DNA of 64,000 bases from an uncultured Lachnospiraceae bacterium (GCA_910579395.1 CAJTUC010000009.1:1-64000); one strand, 5' to 3'. Positions 32,188 to 40,378 are shown, counted from the stretch's first letter. Numbers and translations are program-made. Notes: generated from the letters alone by a model not told the origin.

Positions 32188-33405
32188 ATGGCAGAAATGG
32201 AAAAGGGCAAAATCTTAATACTGGAATTTCAAAACAAACTGCTTTCCATGCTGATAAGGCACAACCGCATCGTGGAAATCCGGGCAGAGAGCGCGGGAGA
32301 GGATGCTTGTAAGATTGGAAATATTTATGTTGGAAAAGTGCAGAATGTTTCGGCCAATATCGGAGCGGCATTCGTCGAAATTCAAAAGGGCGTTGTGACT
32401 TTTTTGCCGCTTTCCGGAGTAAGGAATGCCATACTGACAAGTCGGAAACCTGACGGTACTTTAAAAGCAGGGGACGAGCTTCTTGTGCAGCTTGTAAGGG
32501 AACCGCTCAAGACCAAACAGGCTGGTGTTTCGACTGCACTATCCCTTGCCGGTTCCTATGCGGTGATTGAATATCATGGAGGGACATCCGGGAATGCGCA
32601 CCAAGAAGAAGGCGTGAAAGTGTCTTCCAAAATGAGTAAAAAATTCCGTCATATCTATAAAGAACTGGAACCGCTTCAGGAAATCGCGAAGCAGTTTTCC
32701 CTGGTCATCCGTACCAATGCGGATGGGCTGGAAGATGTGTCCGCCGTTATCGCGGAAGCACAGTCACTGGCTGCCAAAATGGCATATATTCTGGGAATCG
32801 GAGACAAACGCGTCTGTTTTAGCTGCCTGCACCAGAGTGAGCCGGAATATCTTTCTTTTGTGAAAAACTGCTATCAGTCTGAATATGAAGAAATTGTTAC
32901 CGACCGGAAAGAGATTTATGAAATGCTGCTTGCAGATGGAAAGTTTTCTTCCGGCGATGTACGGTATTATGATGATTCCATGCTGCCGTTCTATAAATTA
33001 TATTCTATTGAAACAAAGATATCGGAGTTGCTTTCCCGTAAAGTCTGGTTAAAATCCGGCGCTTATCTTGTCATTGAGCAGACGGAAGCTTTGGTAGCGA
33101 TTGATGTGAATACAGGGAAATACGAGGCCGGGAAAAGGAAAGAAGAGACTTATCTGAAGATCAATCTGGAAGCGGCGGAAGCAATTGCCGATGCGCTGCG
33201 TGCAAGAAACCTTTCAGGAATGATTCTTGTGGACTTCATCAATATGCAGAAAAAAGAGCATAACGAACGTTTAATGGAAGCGATGAAGGGATTTCTTGCA
33301 AAAGACTCCGTACCTGCTTATGTGGTGGATATTACAGGACTGGGTCTGATGGAAATCACACGAAAGAAAAAGAACAAATCGTTTGCGGAGCAGATGGCAG
33401 AATGA
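32188..33405 (+). CDS. rng: Ribonuclease E/G family protein
   Basis: A 405-residue endoribonuclease of RNase G size. Residues 1-120 contain the S1 RNA-binding domain split by the RNase H-like part (NIYVGKVQNVSANIGAAFVEI). The DNase I-like catalytic part carries metal residues in VAIDVNTGKYEAG and ILVDFINM. It processes rRNA and mRNA. ATG 32188 is preferred because GAGGAAGG lies seven bases upstream; an earlier in-frame ATG (32164) lies before that site. Confidence 0.9.
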   Translation: MAEMEKGKILILEFQNKLLSMLIRHNRIVEIRAESAGEDACKIGNIYVGKVQNVSANIGAAFVEIQKGVVTFLPLSGVRNAILTSRKPDGTLKAGDELLVQLVREPLKTKQAGVSTALSLAGSYAVIEYHGGTSGNAHQEEGVKVSSKMSKKFRHIYKELEPLQEIAKQFSLVIRTNADGLEDVSAVIAEAQSLAAKMAYILGIGDKRVCFSCLHQSEPEYLSFVKNCYQSEYEEIVTDRKEIYEMLLADGKFSSGDVRYYDDSMLPFYKLYSIETKISELLSRKVWLKSGAYLVIEQTEALVAIDVNTGKYEAGKRKEETYLKINLEAAEAIADALRARNLSGMILVDFINMQKKEHNERLMEAMKGFLAKDSVPAYVVDITGLGLMEITRKKKNKSFAEQMAE

Positions 33406-33453
33406 CGGCTTGAAAGCAGTATGGAATCTTGAAGAGAAAGGCACGGAAAAAGC

Positions 33454-34017
33454 ATGAAATTATTGCGTTTACAAAAGGTAAAAGACGGCAAATATTTGAA
33501 AAATTATGAACTGACCTATCTGAATAAAAAGGGTAAAGAGAAGGTGTATGAAATTGTCAGCCGGAACGATATCCCGGATACGGAGTCTATCGGAAAACGT
33601 GTCAGCGGTGTTTCTATTGTGGCTTATTGCGGAGACAGGATGCTGCTTTTGCGGGAATTTCGGATGGGCGTCAATCACGATGTCTATAACCTCTGCGCGG
33701 GGATGATCGAAGAGGGGGAGTCCATTGAGGAATGTATCCAGAGAGAATTGTATGAGGAAACAGGGCTGCAGGTAAAGCGGATTCTGCAGATTTTGAAGCC
33801 TTCTTTTGCGGCAGTCGCATTTTCGGATGTCAAGACGCAGATTGCGTTCGTGGAAGTGGAAGGAGCATTCGAGGACCATACTTCTGAGAATGAAATGATA
33901 GAAGCGAAGTTCTATACGAAGGAAGAAGTCAGAGAACTGCTTGAAACGGAAGAGTTCAGTTCGCGGGCACAGATAGCGGCGTATTTTTTTGCTGTGAAAA
34001 TGGGAACATATGAATAG
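33454..34017 (+). CDS. NUDIX hydrolase (ADP-ribose pyrophosphatase-like)
   Basis: A 187-residue protein. The Nudix box reads GMIEEGESIEECIQRELYEETGL (G-x5-E-x7-REL-x-EE-x-G-L; residues about 88-110). The position of the downstream residues fits the ADP-ribose/NDP-sugar group. The segment AGAGAAAGGCACGG upstream resembles the type 1 tail, without hairpins. It lies at the end of the first part of the operon, before the L21 promoter. Confidence 0.88.
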   Translation: MKLLRLQKVKDGKYLKNYELTYLNKKGKEKVYEIVSRNDIPDTESIGKRVSGVSIVAYCGDRMLLLREFRMGVNHDVYNLCAGMIEEGESIEECIQRELYEETGLQVKRILQILKPSFAAVAFSDVKTQIAFVEVEGAFEDHTSENEMIEAKFYTKEEVRELLETEEFSSRAQIAAYFFAVKMGTYE

Positions 34018-34099
34018 AAGAAGATTCTCTAAAAATAAAAAAATCGGTTCAAAACGCAGTTGAAAAATTTTCGAAAAGACTCCAGGGACGAAAAACATT

Positions 34100-34140
34100 C
34101 TGGACTGAAAAATTCACTGGACTGAAAAATTCCAGTCCAG
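34100..34140 (+). repeat. CTGGACTG repeats and hairpin just upstream of the L21 promoter
   Basis: CTGGACTGAAAAATTC occurs at 34100 and, with CTGGACTG again, at 34117, a period of 17. The second copy pairs with CAGTCCAG (34133-34140), giving an eight-base-pair hairpin. A further GTCCAG falls in the promoter spacer (34155-34160). No T run follows, so it is not a standard terminator; it could be an operator or the end of the upstream transcript. Confidence 0.6.
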
Positions 34141-34143
34141 ATA

Positions 34144-34172
34144 TTGACAAATCCGTCCAGAAAGGATAAAAT
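34144..34172 (+). promoter_or_regulatory. Sigma-A promoter of the L21-L27 genes
   Basis: TTGACA (34144-34149) and TAAAAT (34167-34172) are separated by 17 bases. Confidence 0.8.
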
Positions 34173-34177
34173 ATTTG

Positions 34178-34289
34178 AGTATGCCGCACAACGAGGTTTA
34201 AGTATGTCTGTGTGATGCCAAATCTGGTATCCGAGCATCACCGAAGCTGGCGAGTAAATGAACATTTGTTCATGAATAGGAGGTGCCAT
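34178..34289 (+). ncRNA. L21-type ribosomal protein leader
   Basis: The stretch from TATGCCGCACAACGAGGTTT (34180) through AGCATCACCGAAGCTGGCG to AGGAGGTGCC (34279-34288) lies in the position of the known Firmicute L21 leader and has the same general layout of GC-rich paired segments ending at the Shine-Dalgarno region. AACATTTGTTCATG near 34260 forms part of the last stem. I infer feedback control by L21; the family match rests on position and overall look. Confidence 0.65.
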
Positions 34290-34595
34290 ATGTACGCAAT
34301 TATTGCAACAGGTGGAAAACAGTATAAAGTTTCCGAAGGCGATATCATCAGAGTTGAGAAACTTGATGCGGAAGTAGGAGCTGCTGTTACATTTGACCAG
34401 GTAGTCGCAGTCAGTGATAAAGAACTGAAAGTTGCAGGCGATGTTGCAGGCGCAACTGTATCCGGAACGGTTATGGAACAGGGACGCGGCCGCAAAGTCA
34501 TCGTTTACAAGTATAAGAGAAAAACAGGCTATCATAAGAAAAATGGTCATAGACAAGCATACACTCAGGTAAAAATTGACAAGATTAATGCTTAA
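34290..34595 (+). CDS. rplU: 50S ribosomal protein L21
   Basis: A 101-residue protein with the standard start MYAIIATGGKQYKV and end HRQAYTQVKIDKI. It binds 23S rRNA domain I and L20. AGGAGG is positioned eight bases upstream of ATG 34290; an upstream in-frame ATG at 34212 is inside the leader and rejected. Confidence 0.97.
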   Translation: MYAIIATGGKQYKVSEGDIIRVEKLDAEVGAAVTFDQVVAVSDKELKVAGDVAGATVSGTVMEQGRGRKVIVYKYKRKTGYHKKNGHRQAYTQVKIDKINA

Positions 34596-34658
34596 TCAGA
34601 TTAATGTTTAATCTATTAACGCATAATTTGCCGGACTGATAATGCTTAAAGGTGTGAA

Positions 34659-34988
34659 ATGACAAATATAACATTTCATAAAACGAAGGCAGGAGAATAC
34701 CGGGATTTTATTTGCAGCGGACATGCAGGATTTGGCAGCTACGGTAAAGATATCGTATGTGCATCGATTTCTATTCTTGTGATTAATACGATCAATTCAC
34801 TGGAAGAAATCGTACACGAGAAGATTACGGTGGATACCGACGAAAAACGCGGCCTAATCATATGCAGATTTGAAAAGCCTTTGCAGGAAACTTCAAAGGT
34901 ACTTGTAGATTCTCTTGTACTTGGACTTTCCCAGATTGCAGCGCAATATGGGGGAAAATACTGTAAACTGGAATTTGAGGAGGTGTAA
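34659..34988 (+). CDS. prp: Ribosomal-processing cysteine protease Prp (YsxB)
   Basis: A 109-residue protein. The catalytic His22 and Cys34 sit in GHAGFGSYGKDIVCASIS. Prp removes the N-terminal extension of ribosomal protein L27. The substrate gene follows four bases after its stop and its product begins MLNMNLQFFAHKKG, containing the cleavage motif, so enzyme and substrate are co-encoded. Confidence 0.95.
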   Translation: MTNITFHKTKAGEYRDFICSGHAGFGSYGKDIVCASISILVINTINSLEEIVHEKITVDTDEKRGLIICRFEKPLQETSKVLVDSLVLGLSQIAAQYGGKYCKLEFEEV

Positions 34989-34992
34989 TACC

Positions 34993-35280
34993 ATGTTGAA
35001 TATGAACCTTCAATTTTTTGCACATAAGAAAGGTGTTGGTTCTACCAAGAACGGTAGAGATTCCGAGGCGAAGAGATTAGGTGCAAAAAGAGCTGACGGA
35101 CAATTTGTAAAAGCAGGAAATATTTTGTACAGACAGCGCGGGACCAAGATTCATCCGGGTACGAACGTTGGCATCGGTGGGGATGATACATTGTTCGCAC
35201 TGGTTGACGGTGTTCTTCGATTTGAGAGAAAAGGAAGAGATAAAAAACAAGCTTCCGTATATCCTGTAGAGAAGAATTAA
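34993..35280 (+). CDS. rpmA: 50S ribosomal protein L27 with cleavable N-terminal extension
   Basis: A 95-residue protein. The N-terminus MLNMNLQFFAHKKGVGSTKN has the extension ending in F-F before AHKKG, which Prp cuts so that the mature end reaches the peptidyl-transferase centre. AGGAGG lies in the end of prp. A strong terminator follows eight bases after the stop. Confidence 0.97.
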   Translation: MLNMNLQFFAHKKGVGSTKNGRDSEAKRLGAKRADGQFVKAGNILYRQRGTKIHPGTNVGIGGDDTLFALVDGVLRFERKGRDKKQASVYPVEKN

Positions 35281-35287
35281 TGAATCG

Positions 35288-35324
35288 GGCTTCAAACATG
35301 GCGTAATGTTTGGAGCCTTTTTTT
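35288..35324 (+). terminator. Intrinsic terminator after rpmA
   Basis: GGCTTCAAACAT pairs with ATGTTTGGAGCC around a six-base loop and is followed by seven T. It separates the L21-Prp-L27 transcript from obgE; some read-through is likely because no clear promoter is seen before obgE. Confidence 0.9.
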
Positions 35325-35377
35325 CAATCTTGTTATTCCCCTTCCAAGACAGGGGACAAAGAAAGGCATGGTCCAAT

Positions 35378-36670
35378 ATGTTTGCAGATCGCGCAAAAAT
35401 TTATGTAAGAAGCGGAAAAGGCGGAGATGGACACGTTTCCTTCCGGCGTGAAAAATATGTACCGAACGGCGGGCCCGACGGCGGCGACGGCGGTAATGGC
35501 GGAAACGTTTATTTTGTTGTAGATGAGGGCTTAAATACCCTGACGGATTTCCGTCATATTCGGAAATACTGCGCAGGAAATGGTGTAGAAGGCGGAAAGC
35601 GCAATTGTGCGGGCAAAAACGGTGAGGATATTGTCATCAAAGTGCCTGCCGGAACTGTTATCCGAGAAGCAGAGAGCGGGAAAGTCATTGCGGATATGTC
35701 CGGTGATAACCGGAAGGTATTGCTCTTAAAAGGCGGCAGGGGCGGAAGCGGCAACCAGCATTACGCGACAAGCAAAATGCAGGCGCCAAAATATGCACAG
35801 CCTGGACAGCCGGCTATGGAACTTGATCTGCTGTTAGAATTAAAGGTCATTGCGGATGTCGGATTAGTCGGTTTTCCGAATGTAGGAAAATCCACCTTTT
35901 TATCTAAAGTCACGAATGCCAGACCGAAGATTGCCAATTACCATTTTACAACGTTGAATCCCAATCTGGGAGTCGTTGACCTGGAAGATGCCAAAGGGTT
36001 TGTCATTGCGGATATTCCGGGACTGATAGAGGGTGCTTCGGAAGGTGTCGGGCTGGGACATGAGTTCCTGCGTCATATCGAACGGACGAAGGTTATCATT
36101 CATATCGTGGATGCGGCAGGGACAGAAGGCCGTGACCCGGTGGAAGATATTTATGCAATCAACCGCGAGTTAGAGGCATATAATCCGGAAATTGCAAAAA
36201 GGCCGCAGATTATTGCTGCCAATAAGACCGATATGATTTATCCAGACACAGAGGAAGACCCTGTTTCACGCATTCGGACGGAATTCGAGCCAAAAGGCAT
36301 TCCGGTCTATCCGATCTCCGCTGTCAGCGGAGATGGTCTGCGGGAGCTTCTTTATGCTGTACAGAATCAGTTAGACGGCATGAGCAGCGAGCCTGTCGTC
36401 TTTGCACCGGAATATGTGCCGGAGGAAGATCAGAGTACACAGCATGAGCCGTTTACGGTCGAATATGATGCTGAAAATGATGAATATGTCGTAGAAGGTC
36501 CCCGTATCGAAAAAATGCTTTCCTATACAAATCTGGATTCCGAAAAAGGCTTTCGTTTCTTCCAGAATTTCCTGAAAGAAAATGGTATTTTGAAGGAATT
36601 GGAAGAACTTGGTATTGAGGAAGGCAGTACGGTCAGAATGTATGGACTTTCATTTGATTATTATAAATAA
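35378..36670 (+). CDS. obgE: GTPase Obg (CgtA)
   Basis: A 430-residue GTPase for 50S assembly and stress response. The N-terminal glycine-rich Obg fold (NGGPDGGDGGNGGNVYF) is at about 30-50. The G domain has G1 GFPNVGKSTF, G3 DIPGLIEGA and G4 NKTD. The C-terminal OCT domain ends FDYY. The start MFADRAKIYVRSG is standard; GAAAGGCATGG lies upstream, but its ATG is out of frame here. Confidence 0.96.
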   Translation: MFADRAKIYVRSGKGGDGHVSFRREKYVPNGGPDGGDGGNGGNVYFVVDEGLNTLTDFRHIRKYCAGNGVEGGKRNCAGKNGEDIVIKVPAGTVIREAESGKVIADMSGDNRKVLLLKGGRGGSGNQHYATSKMQAPKYAQPGQPAMELDLLLELKVIADVGLVGFPNVGKSTFLSKVTNARPKIANYHFTTLNPNLGVVDLEDAKGFVIADIPGLIEGASEGVGLGHEFLRHIERTKVIIHIVDAAGTEGRDPVEDIYAINRELEAYNPEIAKRPQIIAANKTDMIYPDTEEDPVSRIRTEFEPKGIPVYPISAVSGDGLRELLYAVQNQLDGMSSEPVVFAPEYVPEEDQSTQHEPFTVEYDAENDEYVVEGPRIEKMLSYTNLDSEKGFRFFQNFLKENGILKELEELGIEEGSTVRMYGLSFDYYK

Positions 36671-36727
36671 ATGTCCCTTACGGATTCATTCTTTACTGAG
36701 AGCTGTGAAAGGAGTATAGGTTTAGAA

Positions 36728-37021
36728 ATGACAAGCAAGCAGAGAGCATATTTAAAAAGTCTCGCAAACGGTCTGGACCCCGTTTTTCAAGTTGGGAAAT
36801 CCAGTCTGACGCCGGAAGTTTCGGAAGCGATCAACGAGGCTTTCAATACAAGAGAGTTGTTAAAAGTTGCTGTTTTAAAAAATTGTGTGGATGACCCGAA
36901 GGAAATCGCGGCTATCGTGGCGGAAAGAACGCATTCTCAAGTCGTTCAGGTAATCGGAAAAAAAATTATTCTTTATAAGCCGGATAAGAAAAATCCGAAA
37001 ATCATCCTGGAAAGGATATGA
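36728..37021 (+). CDS. yhbY: YhbY/CRS1 family RNA-binding protein
   Basis: A 97-residue CRM-domain protein: MTSKQRAYLKSLANGLDPVFQVGKSSLTPEV is the family start with the GxxG-like loop. It binds pre-50S particles. ATG 36728 has GAAAGGAG upstream; the longer frame from 36671 has no site. nadD starts in its stop codon (ATGA). Confidence 0.93.
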   Translation: MTSKQRAYLKSLANGLDPVFQVGKSSLTPEVSEAINEAFNTRELLKVAVLKNCVDDPKEIAAIVAERTHSQVVQVIGKKIILYKPDKKNPKIILERI

Positions 37022-37635
37022 AGCATTTGAAGAAAACAGGAATCATGGGCGGAACCTTTAATCCGATTCATATGGGACATCTTATCATTGCTGAAACAGC
37101 AAGAGAACAGTTTGCGCTTGATGAAGTTCTTTTTCTGCCAAGCGGCGTGCCTTATATGAAGGATTCTAAAGAGGTGCTGCCCGGAAAGATCAGAATGGAA
37201 ATGACCGGTCTTGCGATTCGGGAAAATCCTTTTTTTGCAGTTTCAGGGATGGAAGTCGAGCGAGAAGGGTGCACTTATACCTATGAGACTCTGGAAATTC
37301 TTCGGGAGCAGAATCCCGATACAGAATACTATTTTATTCTGGGCGCGGACAGTCTGTGGATGATAGAAAACTGGAAGAATCCCGAACGGATTTTTTCCGC
37401 CTGTCATATTCTTGCGGCAGTGCGGGATGAGAAAGTATCAGAAGATATGGAAAAGCAGGCCGCTTATCTCAGGGAAAAGTTCGGAGCAGACATTTTATTG
37501 CTTCAGACCGGCAAAATTGAAATTTCATCATCCATGATCCGTGGCCTGTGCCGGGAAAGAAAGTCTATCCGCTACCTTGTGCCGGAAGCGGTATATAACT
37601 ATATTGCGAAAAATGGGTTATATGGGGAGTTTTAG
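37018..37635 (+). CDS. nadD: Nicotinate-nucleotide adenylyltransferase
   Basis: A 205-residue nucleotidyltransferase for NAD synthesis (NaMN plus ATP to NaAD). It shows GGTFNPIHMGHL with the HxGH motif, FILGADSLWMIENWKNP, and ISSSMIRG near the C-terminus. The order yhbY-nadD-yqeK-rsfS is the conserved Firmicute arrangement. Confidence 0.95.
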   Translation: MKHLKKTGIMGGTFNPIHMGHLIIAETAREQFALDEVLFLPSGVPYMKDSKEVLPGKIRMEMTGLAIRENPFFAVSGMEVEREGCTYTYETLEILREQNPDTEYYFILGADSLWMIENWKNPERIFSACHILAAVRDEKVSEDMEKQAAYLREKFGADILLLQTGKIEISSSMIRGLCRERKSIRYLVPEAVYNYIAKNGLYGEF

Positions 37636-37637
37636 GC

Positions 37638-38285
37638 ATGAAAAAAAATGATTTGAAGAAACTACGAAAAGAAATGGAAAAGGAACTGACTGCCAAGCGG
37701 TACGAGCATACATTGTGTGTTGCTTATACGGCAGCGGCTCTTGCAATGGTGCATGGTGTGGACACGGACAGCGCTATGACCGCAGGAATGCTGCATGATT
37801 GTGCAAAATGCCTTTCCGTCAAAAAACTGATTTCTATCTGTAAAAAAAATAATCTGCCAATATCGGAAGTGGAGATGCAGAATCCAGCCGCACTTTTACA
37901 TGCAAAAGCCGGCAGTTTCCTTGCACAGGACAAATACGGTATTGAAGACCCGGATATTTTGAATGCAATCCGTTATCATACGACAGGACGCCCCGATATG
38001 AGCAGGTTGGAGAAAATACTGTATATCGCGGATTATATTGAGCCGGGAAGAAAGCAGGCGGCTAATCTCGGGCTGATACGCAGACTGGCGTTTCAGGATT
38101 TGGATGGGGCACTTTTTAAGATATTGGAAGATACGCTGTCTTATCTGCAGTCGATGACAGGACATATGGATGCAGCAGCGCAGAAGAACGACCCCCTTGA
38201 CCCGATGACAAAAGAAACTTACGAATATTACAAAAAATCGAGTGCCCGTGCACTCGATTCAGAGAATGCTGCGCATTCTCTTTGA
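37638..38285 (+). CDS. yqeK: YqeK family HD-domain hydrolase
   Basis: A 215-residue HD-domain protein: RYEHTLCV gives the first His, and MLHDCAKCL is the HD motif, followed by HTTGRPDMSRLEKILYIADYIEPGR. The family cleaves symmetrical Ap4A. The C-terminus (SSARALDSENAAHSL) is encoded by two hairpins, so the last 15 residues may come from a structure inserted into or grown into the gene. Confidence 0.93.
   Translation: MKKNDLKKLRKEMEKELTAKRYEHTLCVAYTAAALAMVHGVDTDSAMTAGMLHDCAKCLSVKKLISICKKNNLPISEVEMQNPAALLHAKAGSFLAQDKYGIEDPDILNAIRYHTTGRPDMSRLEKILYIADYIEPGRKQAANLGLIRRLAFQDLDGALFKILEDTLSYLQSMTGHMDAAAQKNDPLDPMTKETYEYYKKSSARALDSENAAHSL
38236..38281 (+). repeat. Two back-to-back hairpins at the 3' end of yqeK (compact type 2-like)
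   Basis: ATCGAGTGC pairs with GCACTCGAT (38237-38258), then AGAGAATGC pairs with GCATTCTCT (38261-38281) around a three-base loop. The order of a larger hairpin followed by a GAATGC hairpin matches the elements after cstA, the HlyD-like gene and minE. Here they lie inside the coding sequence. Confidence 0.65.
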
Positions 38286-38315
38286 AATAATTTTATGCTG
38301 AAAGAAGGATAATGT

Positions 38316-38663
38316 ATGGATTCAAAAGAAATGGCGAAGCTGGCAGTCGAAGCATTGGAAGATAAAAAGGCTGAGGACATCAAAATTATTGACATCAGCC
38401 ATATTTCAACGATTGCTGACTATTTTATCATTGCAAGCGGCACGAATAAAAGCCAGATACAATCGATGACCGATAATGTAGCCGAGAAACTCGGAAGGGC
38501 AGGGCATCCTGAAAAGCACATCGAAGGCTATCAGAATGCGAACTGGATCCTGATGGACTTTCGTGATATCATCGTGCACATTTTTGATAAGGAAAATCTT
38601 TTGTTTTATGATCTGGAACGCATCTGGCGTGATGGTATCCTGATTGAAAAGGAGAGTTTATAG
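38316..38663 (+). CDS. rsfS: Ribosomal silencing factor RsfS
   Basis: A 115-residue protein with the family blocks DIKIIDISHISTIADYFIIASG and NWILMDFRDIIVHIF. It binds L14 and blocks subunit joining in starved cells. It is the last gene of the plus-strand ribosome-linked operon. Confidence 0.95.
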   Translation: MDSKEMAKLAVEALEDKKAEDIKIIDISHISTIADYFIIASGTNKSQIQSMTDNVAEKLGRAGHPEKHIEGYQNANWILMDFRDIIVHIFDKENLLFYDLERIWRDGILIEKESL

Positions 38664-38684
38664 AAACTCGTGTGCATCAAAAAT

Positions 38685-38718
38685 AATGGACTCCAACAGC
38701 TGTGTGTTGGGGTCCATT
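38685..38718. terminator. Terminator between rsfS and the DUF378 gene
   Basis: AATGGACTCCAACA pairs with TGTTGGGGTCCATT with one mismatch. On the minus strand it is followed by ATTTTT, so it mainly closes the DUF378 gene but can also end the rsfS transcript. Confidence 0.75.
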
Positions 38719-38735
38719 AAATTCAGAGCAGTTTT

Positions 38736-38954
38736 CTATTGCGATTCTTTGGCAGCACCGCCTGCGTACATATAGAATGTGATAATATACAAACCGGCAA
38801 TACCAACTACCGCATAGATAATTCTGGAAAGCCATGACATATTACCAAAAATAAAGGCTACCAGGTCGAAACTAAAGAAACCAATCAATCCCCAGTTAAT
38901 AGCGCCGATAATGGCAACTGTCAAAGCGAGATAATCTAATCCTTTATTGTTCAT
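38736..38954 (-). CDS. DUF378 small membrane protein (YuzA-like)
   Basis: A 72-residue protein with two hydrophobic helices: LDYLALTVAIIGAINWGLIGFF (the DUF378 signature) and LSRIIYAVVGIAGLYIITFYMY. Function is unknown. ATG 38954 has AAAGGGG upstream; a longer frame to 39047 exists but has no ribosome site. Confidence 0.85.
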   Translation of the reverse strand: MNNKGLDYLALTVAIIGAINWGLIGFFSFDLVAFIFGNMSWLSRIIYAVVGIAGLYIITFYMYAGGAAKESQ

Positions 38955-39090
38955 ATTCATTCCCCTTTCCATAAGAATCGAAGGAAATCCATTCCATAAA
39001 ATTTCTGAAAGTCCATGTTTAAATTCCATAAAATCAATTTCCATCATCTATTATTATTCCTTGCAAAAGGGTGCGTATACTGGAAATATT

Positions 39091-39708
39091 TTAGTGATAC
39101 AAACGAAATACGCCGAATACTTTTCCGAGAATCTGGCAATCATCTACAATAATGGGGTCCATATAATCATTTTCCGGCTGTAAACGAATATGACCGTTTT
39201 CTTTATAAAAAGTTTTTACAGTAGCGGAATCGTCAATCAGAGCAACGACGGTATCGCCATTGCGCGCTGTATTGCAGGAATGTACAAAAATCTGGTCGCC
39301 GCTGTATATACCTGCATTGATCATAGAATCGCCTTTTACCTTTAATACGAAAGATTCTCCGGTCGGAACCATATCTGCAGGAACGGGGAAATAGCTCTCA
39401 ATGTTTTCTTCTGCAAGAATCGGTGTGCCGGCAGCGACTTGTCCGATAACCGGAAGAGAGACCATTTCTGTACGCACCATTTGAAAATTATCGTCACAGA
39501 TTTCAATTGCCCTCGGTTTGGTCGGGTCACGCCTGATATATCCATTCTTTTCCAGCGTTTCGAGATGTGAATGGACAGAAGAAGTAGATTTCAGCTGTAC
39601 AGCCTCACAAATTTCACGAACAGCCGGCGGATATCCCTTCTTCAGAATTTCTTCTTTAATATAATCGAGAATTTCCTGTTGTTTTTTTGTAATCTTACCG
39701 TAACCCAT
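39091..39708 (-). CDS. lexA: LexA repressor
   Basis: A 205-residue SOS repressor-protease. A winged-helix DNA-binding domain spans residues 1-65 (PPAVREICEAVQLKSTSSVHSHLETLE). The self-cleavage site is Ala93-Gly94 in VAAGTP, and the catalytic pair is Ser128 (GDSM) and Lys165 (ATVKTF). GGGAGG lies upstream. LexA boxes overlap its own promoter and the divergent yneA-like gene. Confidence 0.96.
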   Translation of the reverse strand: MGYGKITKKQQEILDYIKEEILKKGYPPAVREICEAVQLKSTSSVHSHLETLEKNGYIRRDPTKPRAIEICDDNFQMVRTEMVSLPVIGQVAAGTPILAEENIESYFPVPADMVPTGESFVLKVKGDSMINAGIYSGDQIFVHSCNTARNGDTVVALIDDSATVKTFYKENGHIRLQPENDYMDPIIVDDCQILGKVFGVFRLYH

Positions 39709-39770
39709 AAAAACCTCCCTTTTATTCTTTCTAAAACAGCATCAAATTATCTATAAAAAATTTTAATTTT

Positions 39771-39799
39771 ATTTTAACACAAAAAAGAGAAAAAAGCAA
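39771..39799 (-). promoter_or_regulatory. lexA promoter
   Basis: On the minus strand TTGCTT (39794-39799) and TAAAAT (39771-39776) are 17 bases apart. A LexA-like box at 39797-39810 overlaps the -35. Confidence 0.65.
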
Positions 39800-39906
39800 A
39801 CATATATTCAGAATATTTGTTCGAAAAATTTCTGTAAAATAATTGACAACCGAAAATATGTTCGGTATAATCAAGAAAAGGAACAAATGTTCGCAACGTA
39901 TGTTTG
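39797..39906. promoter_or_regulatory. Cluster of LexA (SOS) boxes between lexA and the yneA-like gene
   Basis: Compared with CGAACATATGTTCG, boxes occur at 39797-39810 (11 of 14), 39810-39823 (11 of 14), 39851-39864 (13 of 14), 39880-39893 (12 of 14) and a weak one at 39893-39906 (10 of 14). The best box sits inside the spacer of the rightward promoter. Confidence 0.8.
39843..39871 (+). promoter_or_regulatory. Promoter of the yneA-like gene
   Basis: TTGACA (39843-39848) and TATAAT (39866-39871) match both consensus boxes perfectly with a 17-base spacer that contains a LexA box. Confidence 0.85.
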
Positions 39907-39991
39907 CATATTTTACTTATGTAATTAATTTTATGCTGTATACACACATAAGATGAAATTCGTCAGAACAAAAGAAAGGAAGGCATTTGAT

Positions 39992-40378
39992 ATGAATAAC
40001 CGTAGAGTGGTAAATAACAGAAGCGAAACAAGAATCAGAAATAACAGAATCAGAAGAAAGATGGAACTACGCCGGAAAGTTTTCATATCAATCATGACGG
40101 TATGCCTTGTCATCATATTTTCTATCGGAATCAATGGCTTTTTATCCAATGCCAAAAGTAATACCGATCAGATTTCTTATAAATATTATACGAGCATCAC
40201 CGTTTCCAGTGAGGATACACTTTGGTCGATTGCAGAGAAATATATGGATATAGAACATTATCGCACAATAAATGATTACATTCTGGAAGTTAAAACAATG
40301 AATCATTTACAAAGTGATGTCATTACTTATGGTGAGCATTTGATCATACCTTATTATATGAATTCGTATATGGAATAA
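39992..40378 (+). CDS. YneA-like SOS cell-division suppressor (membrane anchor plus LysM)
   Basis: A 128-residue protein. A basic N-terminus (RIRNNRIRRKMELRRK) is followed by a single membrane helix at about 31-50, then a LysM domain (ITVSSEDTLWSIAEKYMDIEHYRTINDYILEV). This layout, its place divergent from lexA and its LexA-box promoter match Bacillus YneA, which delays division after DNA damage. Sequence identity to YneA cannot be judged here. ATG 39992 has AAAGGAAGG upstream. Confidence 0.8.
   Translation: MNNRRVVNNRSETRIRNNRIRRKMELRRKVFISIMTVCLVIIFSIGINGFLSNAKSNTDQISYKYYTSITVSSEDTLWSIAEKYMDIEHYRTINDYILEVKTMNHLQSDVITYGEHLIIPYYMNSYME

Noticed and set aside
31266..32210. A 314-codon minus-strand open frame
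   Set aside because: It is antisense to the TIGR03936 gene, whose protein is clearly conserved; the antisense translation has no recognisable motif or ribosome site.
36671..36727. N-terminal extension of YhbY
   Set aside because: The extra residues are not in the family and GAAAGGAG precedes ATG 36728.
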